A DNA stretch of 64,000 bases from Streptomyces noursei (GCF_001646665.1 NZ_LWBU01000043.1:124001-188000); one strand, 5' to 3'. Positions 15,705-24,247 are shown, numbered from the stretch's first letter. Notes: a model not told the origin generated them from the sequence alone. Translations and numbers: made by a program.

Positions 15705-17285
15705 TCAGCTGCCGGGGTCCGGCGGGTGGGGGAAGCGGACGACCAGCAGGGCGCGGTCGTCGGGCATGTCCGAGTCGGGCTGTTCGTGCAGGAGCAGGTC
15801 GCACGTGCCTCGGGCGTCGAGGCCGGCCGTCGTGGCCGCCGTACCGGCCAGCCGGTCCAGCCCGACGTCCAGGCACTCGCCGCGGCGCTCGATGAGGCCG
15901 TCGGTGTAGAACACGAGCGTGGCGCCGGGCGGGACGGTGATCTCCACCTGCGGGTAGCGGGTGAACGGCACCGGGCCGAGCGGCGGGGCGAGGGCGGCCT
16001 CGAGGTACTCCGTGGTGCCGTCGTTGTGGACCAGCAGTGGCGGCGGGTGCCCGGCCCGGGTGTAGCGCAGGGTCCGGGTGCTCCGGTGGTAGGTGGCGTA
16101 GCAGGCGGTGGCCATCAGCCCTTCGTGGTAGGTGCCCAGGAAGTCGTTGAGCTCCGCCATCACCGTCGGCAGGTGGTCGCTGTGCCGGCGGGAGATGCTG
16201 CGGAGCACGGTGTTGATCTGCGCCATGGCCGTGGCCTGGGCGATGCCGTGCCCGGCGACGTCGCCGATGGTGAAGCCGACGGTGTCCGCGTCCAGCAGGT
16301 GCACGTCGTACCAGTCGCCGCCGACGTCCACCATGTGCGTGCCGGGGGCGTAGCCGCTGGCGATGTCCAGGCCCGCGACGTCCGGCAGGCGCGGCAGCAG
16401 GCTGCGCTGGAGCCGTACGGCGAGGCCGTGCTCGTGCTCGAACAGCCCGGCGCGGCGCACGGCCTGGGCGATCTGCTGGGCGATGGCGGTGGTGTGGTCG
16501 AGGTCCGGTTCGCTGCCGGGCGCGTAACGTACCACCAGACTGCCCAGGAGCACGCCCTCCGCCTCGAGCGGCACCCGGCGCGCGGTCTCCGGCAGCGGCT
16601 CGGCCGCGGCGGCACCCGGCAGCCGGTCGAGGTCGGTCCAGGCGTCGGTGGTGACGGGCAGTGTGTCGGTGGGGGCGAGCGAGGGGACGATGCGGCGCGG
16701 GTGCAGCTCCAGGGTCACGCCCGCCGCGTCCAGGGCCTGCGGGGCGCTCTTGCGCACCGCCTCGCACACGTCGGTGAGGTCGGCGCTGGCGGCCAGTGCG
16801 GCCGTCAGCCGGTACAGGCGCTGCATCCGCGCCCGGGCCTGGGTCTCGGCGCGCAGCAGCCGGTCCCGCTGCTCTGCGATGGCCCGCCGGTAGGCCATCT
16901 GCTGGTTCATCAGGCTGACCCGCTGGCTGAGCGCCACGAACCGGTCGCTCACGTCGAGGCGGGCCAGCTGGAGCTGGACCACCGGTTCGGGCCCCCGCCA
17001 CCAGGTCGCCCGGGCGCCGTGGCACCGCAGGCGCACCGGGCGGCCCTCCCCGTCGCGTACGGTCATCACGCCGGGCAGCGGTGAACCGCTGCGCAGCCAC
17101 TGCCGCAGCCGCTGCGCCACCTCGTCCGCGTCCAGCACCAGGTCGAGGAGGTCGGCGCCGGTCACCAGGGTGTCCACCGTGCGGCGCGTCGCCGGGTTGA
17201 CGGCCAGCAGCCGGCCCGAGGCGGTGCACACCACGACCGCGTGGGGCAGGAGTCTCGCCATGGCGCGGAATGCCGCCAGGTCCAT
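15705..17285 (-). CDS. PAS/GAF/SpoIIE phosphatase
   Basis: 526 residues. The ATG at 17285 is 1 nt after the TGA of the MetOD1 gene, implying coupling. Residues about 1-115 form a PAS-like domain (LLPHAVVVCTASGRLLAVNP), about 160-290 a GAF domain with a preceding helical linker (LLRAETQARARMQRLYRL), and 305-526 the SpoIIE phosphatase with GTHMVDVGGDWYDV, GFTIGDVAGHGIAQATAM and FYTDGLIERRGE. It is probably a soluble RsbU-like sensor phosphatase. Its coupling to the MetOD1 protein suggests that the two detect a signal together. The signal is unknown. Confidence 0.9.
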   Translation of the reverse strand: MDLAAFRAMARLLPHAVVVCTASGRLLAVNPATRRTVDTLVTGADLLDLVLDADEVAQRLRQWLRSGSPLPGVMTVRDGEGRPVRLRCHGARATWWRGPEPVVQLQLARLDVSDRFVALSQRVSLMNQQMAYRRAIAEQRDRLLRAETQARARMQRLYRLTAALAASADLTDVCEAVRKSAPQALDAAGVTLELHPRRIVPSLAPTDTLPVTTDAWTDLDRLPGAAAAEPLPETARRVPLEAEGVLLGSLVVRYAPGSEPDLDHTTAIAQQIAQAVRRAGLFEHEHGLAVRLQRSLLPRLPDVAGLDIASGYAPGTHMVDVGGDWYDVHLLDADTVGFTIGDVAGHGIAQATAMAQINTVLRSISRRHSDHLPTVMAELNDFLGTYHEGLMATACYATYHRSTRTLRYTRAGHPPPLLVHNDGTTEYLEAALAPPLGPVPFTRYPQVEITVPPGATLVFYTDGLIERRGECLDVGLDRLAGTAATTAGLDARGTCDLLLHEQPDSDMPDDRALLVVRFPHPPDPGS

Positions 17286-17286
17286 C

Positions 17287-17853
17287 TCACTTACCTGCCG
17301 GGTACGCCGGGGCGGCGTCCGCGCCGTCCGGCGCGTGCTCGTCGCCGAAGTACTCGCGGCCGGGTTCGTCGTCCACGTCCAGGTCGGGGGTGAGATGCAC
17401 GACGACCCGGCAGCCGGAGCTGCCGCGGGCGATCGTCTCCTCCAGTTCCACACGGGCGTAACCGAGGTTCTGGGCGGCGATGGTGCCGAACACGTTCGAC
17501 GTCATCATGCACATCGAGTCCCGCCCCAGCACCTTCTCGGCGAACGGGCAGCTGCGGCTGCCCAGGACGATCCGCTCGTCGTCCTGGGAGATGAGGTAGA
17601 AGTCCCCCTTGATGCGCTGCTTCAGGTCGACCAGGACGTCCGCGACCTGCTCCCTGCTCAGGCGCGACAGGCCGAGGGCGGCGGTGTACGACTCGTTGAG
17701 CTGCGAGCCGACCGACTGGCCGACCAGGCTGATGTAGCCGGACGCCTCCTCCAGCCCGACCACGGACTCCAGGGAGGTCGCCAGTTCCCGGATGAGACCG
17801 CGCATGAACACGTCACGGTCCAGGCCCACGTCCGCTTCTCTCGCCGGCTTCAC
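17287..17853 (-). CDS. Methanogen output domain 1 (MetOD1) protein
   Basis: 188 residues from GTG 17853, with an AAGGGAG site. The whole protein matches the MetOD1 family: [20 protein letters not shown], then [39 protein letters not shown] and GCRVVVHL. The conserved Cys residues could bind metal or act in redox sensing. This output domain is normally found in signal-transduction proteins, alone or with receiver or sensor domains. The start of the PAS/SpoIIE gene lies 1 nt after its stop, so it probably works with that phosphatase. The tail from about residue 165 is acidic and disordered-looking. The biochemical role of the domain is unknown. Confidence 0.82.
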   Translation of the reverse strand: MKPAREADVGLDRDVFMRGLIRELATSLESVVGLEEASGYISLVGQSVGSQLNESYTAALGLSRLSREQVADVLVDLKQRIKGDFYLISQDDERIVLGSRSCPFAEKVLGRDSMCMMTSNVFGTIAAQNLGYARVELEETIARGSSGCRVVVHLTPDLDVDDEPGREYFGDEHAPDGADAAPAYPAGK

Positions 17854-17961
17854 GTCCGCTCCCTTCCCCGTGGCGGAGCACCGCGCGGTCAGCCGGCGCC
17901 TGCGTCACCGAAGGGCCACGACGCCCTACGGTCCGAGTCCGAGGATAGGGCTCCGCGAGGC

Positions 17962-17988
17962 GGGTGCTGAACCCTTGCTTCAGCACCC
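17962..17988 (-). terminator. Terminator of the ECF-CAP gene
   Basis: Perfect 10-bp stem, GGGTGCTGAA (17962-17971) and TTCAGCACCC (17979-17988), with a 7-nt loop. It lies 40 nt after the stop of the sigma-factor gene and upstream of the MetOD1 gene, so it separates the two transcripts. Confidence 0.7.
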
Positions 17989-18027
17989 CTCATTCGGGGA
18001 AGGGACGAGCGGGGGTCCGCCCTCCGG

Positions 18028-19644
18028 TCAGCCCCGCGCGCCGAACACCTGGGTCCACCACGGTCCGCCGGACCCCTCGTGGACGCCGAGGCCGATCTCC
18101 TTGAACGAGCAGTTCAGTATGTTGGCGCGATGGCCCGGGCTGTTCATCCACGAGTCCATGACCGCCGCCGGGCTCTGCTGCCCGCGGGCTATGTTCTCCC
18201 CGTACGTCGTCCACTGATACCCCGCCGCGGTGATCCGGTCGCCCGGGTCCTTGCCGTCGGGGCTGGTGTGGTCGAAGTAGTCGCGGGCGGCCATGTCCTC
18301 GGAGTGGCGTGCGGCCGCCGTGTCCAGCGTGCCGTTCTGGCTCACCGGACCGCACCCGTTCCGCGCCCGCTCCTCGTTGACCAGCGTGGTCACCTGCTGG
18401 GCGAACGGGCCGGACGGCGCCTGGGGCCGCTCGGGGCGCGGCGTGGAACGTTCGGGCTCCGGGGAAGGCGCCGGGGGCGGCTTCGGCGTCGAGCGGCGGG
18501 GCGTGGGCGTGGGCGACGCCTTCTTGGTCGCCGACGCCGAGGCCGAGGGCGACGGGCTCGCGGAGGCGGACGGCGACGCGGAGGCCGACGGGGTCCCGGA
18601 CGGCCGGGCGGGCGTGGCCGCGGGCAGGCCCGGCGTGCGGGAGGGCCCGGCCGCGGTCTGGGTACGGACCTCCCGGCCGCCCTCGTCCGGCCCCAGGAAC
18701 TGCAGCCCGGCGACCCCGCCGCCGGCCACCAGCAGCGCCGCCGCGGCGGCGGCCCCGCGGCGCTGCCTGCGCCGCCGGGCGTGCCGCTCCCGCCGCCGGG
18801 CGCCCGCCGCGGACCCGCCCGGGCCGGCCGCTCCGGAGAGGACGAACGTGTCGCCGCCCGTGGACGACAGCCCCGCGCCCGCCCCCAGGAGCGCGGCCCC
18901 CACCGGCACCAGGCCCAGGCCGACGAGCAGTCCCTCGGCGGGGACGAGCCCGGCGCCGTGACCGGAGCAGACCGTGCAGTCGCGGGCGTGCCGGGCTATC
19001 CGCTTGCGCCACAGCGCCGACGGCAGCCCGTCCCACCCGGCCAGCACGTCGTCCAGCAGTACGCAGCGGGGGACCGCCCCCAGGGCCCGGACCACGATCC
19101 GCGCGGTCTCCAGCTGCGCCTTCACGCGCTGCACGCGCACCGCGGTGTGCTGCGGCGTCAGCTCCAGGGCGTCGGCCACCTCCGTCCGGCTGAGCTCGCC
19201 GGCGGCCTCCAGCCACCACAGCGACAGCAGGTCGCGGTCGGCGTCGTCCAGCCAGCGGGTGGCCTCGGCGACCTCGCGCCGCTGCCCCGACAGGCTCAGC
19301 CGCAGGATCGTGAGGTCCACGAAGTCGGCCCCCGGATCGGCCAGGTCGGCCCCGTCGGCCGGCGCGCCGGCGACCGCCGGGTCGAACCGGTGGTCGCGTA
19401 TCCGGTTCATGGTGATCGCCACGAGCCAGGACCGGAACCGCTGCGGTTCCCGCAGCGAACCGAGACCGCCGAGCGCCCGGATCATCGTCTCCTGGACGAC
19501 GTCGTCCACGTCCGCGTGCCCGTTCAGGGCCCGCCCGACGATGTTGTAGACCAGCGGCAGGTACGCCGAGACCAGCTCGTCCTGCGCCCGCTGGTCCCCG
19601 GCCTGCGCCGCCCTGACCAGCCCTACCTCGTCTGTCTGGCTCAC
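18028..19644 (-). CDS. Membrane-tethered ECF sigma factor fused to an extracellular CAP domain
   Basis: 538 residues from GTG 19644, with AAAGGAG 7 nt upstream. Residues 1-90 are sigma region 2 (DVDDVVQETMIRALGGL, FRSWLVAITMNRIRD). About 115-185 are region 4 (LSRTEVADALELTPQHTAVR). Next is a zinc motif H219-x3-C223-x2-C226, as in ZAS anti-sigma domains, then hydrophobic stretches (232-258 and 298-316), a Ser/Pro/Ala linker (about 330-410) and a CAP/SCP domain (415-535: LVNEERARNGCGP, SEDMAARDYFDHTSPDGKD, SWMNSPGHRANILN). So a sigma factor, its likely inhibitor and an outside sensor or effector are on one chain. Release by proteolysis would be needed to reach promoters; this is inference. The flanking SpoIIE genes may belong to the same response. 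Confidence 0.88.
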   Translation of the reverse strand: MSQTDEVGLVRAAQAGDQRAQDELVSAYLPLVYNIVGRALNGHADVDDVVQETMIRALGGLGSLREPQRFRSWLVAITMNRIRDHRFDPAVAGAPADGADLADPGADFVDLTILRLSLSGQRREVAEATRWLDDADRDLLSLWWLEAAGELSRTEVADALELTPQHTAVRVQRVKAQLETARIVVRALGAVPRCVLLDDVLAGWDGLPSALWRKRIARHARDCTVCSGHGAGLVPAEGLLVGLGLVPVGAALLGAGAGLSSTGGDTFVLSGAAGPGGSAAGARRRERHARRRRQRRGAAAAAALLVAGGGVAGLQFLGPDEGGREVRTQTAAGPSRTPGLPAATPARPSGTPSASASPSASASPSPSASASATKKASPTPTPRRSTPKPPPAPSPEPERSTPRPERPQAPSGPFAQQVTTLVNEERARNGCGPVSQNGTLDTAAARHSEDMAARDYFDHTSPDGKDPGDRITAAGYQWTTYGENIARGQQSPAAVMDSWMNSPGHRANILNCSFKEIGLGVHEGSGGPWWTQVFGARG

Positions 19645-19883
19645 CTCTCGGCTCCTTTCCTCCCCGGGCGGCGATCCGCCCGACACCTGGGAGACCGGCC
19701 GCCGGGCCGGCGATAACAAAAACCACGAAGAAGAACGGAGAAAAACGGAGAGGAACGAGAAACGGCGAACACGTCCTCCCGCGCCCCGCGGGCCGGGCAC
19801 ACCGCCCCCCGGCCCCCACCCCCCGGCCGCCCCATTGTTTCCCGGCCCCTTCCGGGGGCAACGGGGGGAGGGGAGGTGCCGAG
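19645..19883. promoter_or_regulatory. Divergent intergenic region with an A-rich purine tract
   Basis: This region separates the sigma gene (minus) from the DUF1206 gene (plus). About 19715-19775 is strikingly A-rich and almost all purine on the plus strand, with repeated AACGGAGA units; the minus-strand transcript would be a C/U-rich leader. It stands out from the GC-rich surroundings and probably contains the sigma-gene promoter or leader control. No certain -35/-10 pair was assigned. Confidence 0.45.
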
Positions 19884-20684
19884 GTGAGCGTACGCGGCAA
19901 AGCGAACGGGAAGAACGGCAGAAAGGTCGTCGAGGTCGCGGGGCGGTGGGGCTTCGCCGCGCGAGGAGTGATCTACCTGCTGGTGGGGGTCCTCGCACTG
20001 CGGATCGCCTTCGGCGACAACGGCGAACAGGCGGACAAGGGCGGAGCCCTCACCGAGGTCGCCGCGCAGCCGATGGGCTCGGTGCTGCTGTGGCTGCTGG
20101 GCATCGGCCTGGTGGGGATGGCGCTCTGGCAGCTCACCGAGGCCCTGTGGGGACACAAGACGACGAAACGTCTTCTTTCGGCCGGCCGGACCGTCTTCTA
20201 CGCCGTCGTGGCCTGGTCGGTGTTCGTCTTCGCCGGCGGTGACCACAGCGGTGGCGGCGGCGAGAGTGACCGGCAGTCGCACGACATGACGGCGAAGGCG
20301 CTGGACCTGCCCGCCGGGCAGTGGCTCGTCGGCGCGGCCGGTGCGGCCATCGCGGTCGCGGGTGTCGTCGGAGCCGTGCAGGCGGTCCGCCGCTCCTACC
20401 GCAAGCATCTGCGGCTGGGCGAGATGTCGTCCAGGACACGTACCGCCGTGGATGTCACGGGCGTGGGCGGGGGAGTGGCCCGCGGCCTGGTGTTCGTGGT
20501 GGCGGGCGGGTTCGTGGTGCGTGCGGCGGTCACCTATCGGCCGAGCGAGGCCAAGGGCCTCGACGACACCATCCGTTCCTTCGCCGACACCCCGGCGGGC
20601 CCCTGGCTCCTCGTCGCGGTGGCCCTGGGCCTCGCGCTGTACGGGCTGTTCTCGTTCGCGATGGCGGTGTGGCGCCGAGTCTGA
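19884..20684 (+). CDS. DUF1206 membrane protein
   Basis: 266 residues from GTG 19884, preceded by a GGAGGGGAGG ribosome site. The protein has three repeats of the DUF1206 unit, each with two membrane segments, about six in all: GFAARGVIYLLVGVLALRI, then a block after TKRLLSAGRTVFYAVVAWSV, then GVARGLVFVVAGGFVVRA. The recurring A/G-R-G-hydrophobic pattern before each first helix is typical. The family is widespread in actinobacteria and its function is unknown. The gene is divergent from the ECF-CAP gene and ends at a bidirectional hairpin before the convergent protease gene. Confidence 0.88.
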   Translation: MSVRGKANGKNGRKVVEVAGRWGFAARGVIYLLVGVLALRIAFGDNGEQADKGGALTEVAAQPMGSVLLWLLGIGLVGMALWQLTEALWGHKTTKRLLSAGRTVFYAVVAWSVFVFAGGDHSGGGGESDRQSHDMTAKALDLPAGQWLVGAAGAAIAVAGVVGAVQAVRRSYRKHLRLGEMSSRTRTAVDVTGVGGGVARGLVFVVAGGFVVRAAVTYRPSEAKGLDDTIRSFADTPAGPWLLVAVALGLALYGLFSFAMAVWRRV

Positions 20685-20708
20685 CCGCCGGCACGGAAAA
20701 AACGGATG

Positions 20709-20749
20709 GCCGCCGCGCGTCCCACCCCTGATGAGGGACGCGTGGCGGC
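20709..20749. terminator. Bidirectional terminator
   Basis: 15-bp inverted repeat with one mismatch, GCCGCCGCGCGTCCC (20709-20723) and GGGACGCGTGGCGGC (20735-20749), with an 11-nt loop, between the convergent DUF1206 and protease genes. Confidence 0.75.
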
Positions 20750-20770
20750 TCGACCGTGGGAGCGCGGTGC

Positions 20771-22591
20771 TCAGAAGGTCAGGTTCCAGGCGTCGATCTT
20801 CCCGGTGTCCTGCGTGGCGATGTCACGGACCCGCAGCTTCCAGGTGCCGTTGGCGACCTCGGCGGAGGCGTTCACCGTGTAGGTCTTGCTGACGTTGTCC
20901 GTACCGTCGTTGTCGGCGAAGTCCTCCAGCGGGTACACCGTGCCGTCGGGGGCGACGAGGGAGACGATCAGGTCACCGCGGTAGGTGTGCGCGATGTTCA
21001 CGCCCACCTTGAGGGTGGCCGGCGCGTTGCCGGTCACGCCCGTGACGGCGAGGGGGCTGTCGACGGTCGCGTTGTCCGCGATCGTCACGTCGGTCGTGGT
21101 CTCGAAGTACCCGCCGGGGGGCGGCGTCGTACCGGAGACCGCCTTGAGGGCGTCGGTCTGGCCCTCGCCGAAGAAGCCGTTCTTCGTGTTGGTGCCCGTG
21201 CACCGGCTGTCCGAGGGGCAGGCGACGTCCGTGGCCTGCACGCCGAGCCGGGACCGGATGTCGGCCGGCGTCGCGGCCGGGTCGGCGCTCGCCATCAGCG
21301 CGGCGACACCGGCGACGTGCGGCGACGCCATGGACGTGCCGTTCATGTTGCCGTACTTGCCGCCCGGCAGGGTGGAGTAGACCCCGGAGGCACCGTCGCC
21401 GCCCGGCGCGGCGATGTCGATCACACCGTTGCCGAAGTTGGAGTACGACGCCTTGACGTTGCCCTTGCCCATCGCGGCGACGGTCACCACACCGGGCAGC
21501 TCGGTCGGGATGTCCAGGCAGGCGTTGGTGATGGTCCGCCTGACCGGGGTGGAGTCGTTGGGGCTCTCCGTGTCGACCGTCTTGTTCGCCAGGTCGAGGT
21601 TGGAGTTGCCGGCGGCGGCGATCTGGAGCGAACCGCGCCGCTCCGCGTACTCCTGGGCCCGCCGGACGCCCTCGATGATGGCGGCCTGGTCGGCGTTGTC
21701 CGGGCAGTTGAACTGCCACGGGTCGGTGTAGTAGCTGTTGTTGGTGACCTTGAAGCCGTGGTCACCGGCCCACATGAAGCCGCAGATGGTGTTCTCCGCG
21801 AAGAACAGGCTGGTGCCGGGTTCGGCGATGCGGACCGAGGAGATCTTCACCCCGGGCGCCACCCCGACGACACCCTTGCCGTTCTTGGCGGCGGCGATGG
21901 TGCCGGCGACATGCGTGCCGTGCGTGCCGACGTCGCGCCACGCCCCGGCGCGGGTGTCCGCCTTGCCGTACGCGCAGGAGACGGAGTCCGCCGCGTTGAA
22001 GTTGGGCGCGATGTCCTGGTGGCGGTCGTCGACACCAGTGTCGAGCACGCCCACCTTGACCGTCGAGGAGCCGGTGGTGACGGCCCACGCCTGGTCGGCC
22101 TTGATCTGGGTCATGTCCCAGCGTGTCAGGCTCTCCGTCAGCGTGGTCGGCGTCTGCGCCGGGTTCGCCGGGAGGGCGGGGGCGTACGCGTCGGCCGGGA
22201 CGTCCGAGGTGCGGGTGGCGCCCACCTGCTGGACCCCGGCGACACCGCGCATGGCGGCGGCGAAGCCGGACGAGGTGGAGTGGGCGACGATCACGCCGAT
22301 GGCGTCGTAGGACGCGAACACCGAGCCGCCGTTGTTCGTCACTGCCGTGCGTACGGCGGAGGTGTCACCGGGAGCGGTGATCACGAGGTGCGCCCGGGTG
22401 CCGGCCGCCCACGCGGAAGCGGTGGCGGTGGCGGAGGCCGGGGCGGCGGCGGGCGCGGCCGGGGTGGCACCGGCCCGCGGCGTCGGGCCGGCCGCGGTGG
22501 CCGTAGAGCCGAGCGCGAGCGTCGAGCCGAGCACGGCCGCGGCGACGACGATCGACTTCGCCGGGTGCCGTCTGGATATGTGACGTATCAA
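20771..22591 (-). CDS. Secreted S8 subtilisin-like protease with C-terminal P-domain
   Basis: 606 residues. The start is a TTG at 22591 with GGAGGACGC closely upstream. A signal peptide (residues 1-34, ending TATAA) and a propeptide (about 60-145, inhibitor I9-like) precede the catalytic domain. The triad is Asp184 (GVLDTGVDDRHQD), His224 (GTHGTHVAGTIAA) and Ser420 (NGTSMASPHVAG), with oxyanion Asn329 (AAAGNSN). Residues about 485-606 are a proprotein-convertase P-domain (VGVNIAHTYRGDLIVSLVAP, WKLRVRDIA), common in streptomycete secreted subtilases. It would be auto-processed outside the cell and act as a general or processing protease. It is monocistronic between a terminator and a 428-bp upstream region. 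Confidence 0.93.
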   Translation of the reverse strand: MIRHISRRHPAKSIVVAAAVLGSTLALGSTATAAGPTPRAGATPAAPAAAPASATATASAWAAGTRAHLVITAPGDTSAVRTAVTNNGGSVFASYDAIGVIVAHSTSSGFAAAMRGVAGVQQVGATRTSDVPADAYAPALPANPAQTPTTLTESLTRWDMTQIKADQAWAVTTGSSTVKVGVLDTGVDDRHQDIAPNFNAADSVSCAYGKADTRAGAWRDVGTHGTHVAGTIAAAKNGKGVVGVAPGVKISSVRIAEPGTSLFFAENTICGFMWAGDHGFKVTNNSYYTDPWQFNCPDNADQAAIIEGVRRAQEYAERRGSLQIAAAGNSNLDLANKTVDTESPNDSTPVRRTITNACLDIPTELPGVVTVAAMGKGNVKASYSNFGNGVIDIAAPGGDGASGVYSTLPGGKYGNMNGTSMASPHVAGVAALMASADPAATPADIRSRLGVQATDVACPSDSRCTGTNTKNGFFGEGQTDALKAVSGTTPPPGGYFETTTDVTIADNATVDSPLAVTGVTGNAPATLKVGVNIAHTYRGDLIVSLVAPDGTVYPLEDFADNDGTDNVSKTYTVNASAEVANGTWKLRVRDIATQDTGKIDAWNLTF

Positions 22592-23019
22592 AGCGTCCTC
22601 CGAGTCCCGGCGCGCTGGTCGGGCGGCCGGGCCGAATGAGTAGGGGGTGAACGCAAGATGTCAGACGTCCGAACCGGTGAGAAGGAGGGGAAACCCTTGC
22701 TGCCCCCGCCACTGCGGCCCGAGGGTCCGCGCCACGGGCGGAGGGGTGCCCGGTTCGCCCTGGCTCGCCCCGTTGTCCGCCCTACGCCACTGTTCTGTAG
22801 GGCGGTTGGGGTGCGAGCGGCGGTGGCGGGGGTGCCGGCGCCGTCGGGCCGGCCGGTGTTGCCGTCCGGTGCTGTGGGCCGGTGTTCCCGGCCGGTGTCG
22901 TCGGTCGGCGGCGCGGCACGGGTCGGCTGCTGCCCGGTGACCGGGGGAGCGGGCTGACGTCCGGCCGAGGGGCACCGTAGAGTGCCGTTCCGGGCGCGGC
23001 ACGAGCATCAGGAGAGCAC
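22592..23019. promoter_or_regulatory. Divergent region upstream of protease and ABM gene, with an inverted repeat
   Basis: No convincing gene is present in this 428-bp gap; a 99-codon plus-strand frame at 22658 has Arg/Gly/Pro-rich, non-coding-like content. A perfect 9-bp inverted repeat, CCGCCCTAC (22777-22785) and GTAGGGCGG (22797-22805), with an 11-nt spacer lies in a relatively AT-rich patch. It could be a dimer-binding operator or a hairpin in the protease leader. Confidence 0.45.
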
Positions 23020-23592
23020 GTGACTGCGGTGAGCCTTGAGCACACGACCGTTCCCGCCGACACCGGCGAGGTGACCCTGCTGATCGCCCGGCGGGTCGAG
23101 CCGGGGCACGAGGCGGCCTTCGAGCGGTGGGCGCGCGGCATCCTCGCGAGCGCGGCACTCTTCCCCGGGCACCTTGGGTACGGACTGTTCCGGCCCTCCG
23201 CCGAGGGTGCGCCCTGGTTCCTCGTCCACCGCTTCCAGGACGCGGCGGCGTGCCGCGCGTGGCAGGAGTCCCCGGAACGGGCGGCCTGGTTCGCCAGCTG
23301 CGAGGGCCACCATCACACCGAGGTGGCGCGGCGGGAGCTGACGGGCATGGAGACCTGGTTCGCCAAGCCCGGAGCGGTGACCCCTGCGCCCCCGCGCTGG
23401 AAGATGGCGATCAGCGCCACCCTGGCGATCTACCCGATCTCCCTGCTCGGCAGCTACTTCCTGGTCCCGCACCTGGCGGGCCTGCACCCGGTCGTGGCCA
23501 GCGCGGTGATCGCCTGCGTGTTCAACGTCCTGATGACGTACGCGGCGATGCCGGCCGTGAGCCGCCTCCTGCGCGGATGGCTGCGCCGCTAG
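23020..23592 (+). CDS. Antibiotic-biosynthesis-monooxygenase-fold protein with two membrane segments
   Basis: 190 residues from GTG 23020, with AGGAGAG upstream. Residues about 15-110 are a ferredoxin-like ABM domain (VTLLIARRVEPGHEAAFERW, WFLVHRFQDAAACRAWQES, and a HHHTEVARR turn). The C-terminal 60 residues hold two membrane helices (AISATLAIYPISLLGSYF and a second from ASAVIACVFNVLMTY). Such ABM-membrane fusions are known in bacteria, but their reaction is not. The soluble fold may bind haem, quinone or a polyketide-like ligand. It is a single gene, divergent from the protease. The family is fairly sure; the function is unknown. Confidence 0.8.
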   Translation: MTAVSLEHTTVPADTGEVTLLIARRVEPGHEAAFERWARGILASAALFPGHLGYGLFRPSAEGAPWFLVHRFQDAAACRAWQESPERAAWFASCEGHHHTEVARRELTGMETWFAKPGAVTPAPPRWKMAISATLAIYPISLLGSYFLVPHLAGLHPVVASAVIACVFNVLMTYAAMPAVSRLLRGWLRR

Positions 23593-23617
23593 GCCGCGCC
23601 CCGTTCGTCACGCGTCC

Positions 23618-23643
23618 GTTGCGGTGTGCCGTTGCGGTGTGCC
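23618..23643. repeat. 13-bp tandem repeat
   Basis: GTTGCGGTGTGCC occurs twice head to tail (23618-23630 and 23631-23643), just upstream of the VOC gene at 23685. It may be an operator pair or simple slippage. Confidence 0.5.
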
Positions 23644-23684
23644 GCTCATCCGCGAGGATGGGGACGCACAGAAAGGGGTAAATC

Positions 23685-24104
23685 GTGGCATCTCGCCTCA
23701 ATCCGTACATCAGCTTCGACGGTGACGCCCGCCAGGCCATGGAGTTCTACCATCAGGTCTTCGGCGGCGACCTCACCCTCAACACCTACGGCGACTTCGG
23801 CACCGACGACCAGGGTCAGGCCGAGAAGATCATGCACGGCATGCTGGAGACGGACCGCGGCTTCACCCTGATGGGCGCCGACCAGCCGCCCGGCTCCGAA
23901 CACCGGCCCGGCAACAACATGGCCGTCAGCCTCAGCGGCGACAGCGCGGACGCGCAGACGCTGCGCGGCTACTGGGAGAAGCTCTCCGACAGCGGCGCCG
24001 TGTCGGTCCCCCTGGAGACGCAGATGTGGGGCGACGAATTCGGCATGTGCGTGGACCGGTTCGGCATCGCGTGGATGGTGAACATCGGCCAGCCGCAGGG
24101 CTGA
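23685..24104 (+). CDS. VOC family protein (PhnB/glyoxalase-like)
   Basis: 139 residues from GTG 23685, with GAAAGGGG upstream. The sequence RLNPYISFDGDARQAMEFYH, then FGGDLTLNTYGDF, and late DRFGIAWMVNIG is typical of the PhnB-like branch of the vicinal-oxygen-chelate superfamily. MWGDEFGMCVDRFG provides probable metal or ligand contacts. The family includes many proteins of unknown function related to 3-demethylubiquinone methyltransferase annotations. It is a small cytoplasmic monocistronic gene followed by a strong hairpin. Confidence 0.87.
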   Translation: MASRLNPYISFDGDARQAMEFYHQVFGGDLTLNTYGDFGTDDQGQAEKIMHGMLETDRGFTLMGADQPPGSEHRPGNNMAVSLSGDSADAQTLRGYWEKLSDSGAVSVPLETQMWGDEFGMCVDRFGIAWMVNIGQPQG

Positions 24105-24111
24105 ACGGCCC

Positions 24112-24139
24112 GGCCGCACGGGGCGCCACCCGTGCGGCC
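24112..24139 (+). terminator. Terminator after the VOC gene
   Basis: Perfect 11-bp stem, GGCCGCACGGG (24112-24122) and CCCGTGCGGCC (24129-24139), with a 6-nt loop, 8 nt after the stop at 24104. Confidence 0.75.
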
Positions 24140-24247
24140 GCGCGTACGTCCCGAGTGCGGCCCCGGCGCGGGCCCGGTCCAGTCGGGCGCCGCCGCGGCG
24201 GGCGCGAACGGCGGTGTGCCCGGGCCCGCACCGGGTACCAGCGCGTC

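Noticed and set aside
22658..22957. 99-codon plus-strand frame upstream of the ABM gene
   Set aside because: Arg/Gly/Pro-rich with no family resemblance and no good ribosome site; treated as intergenic.
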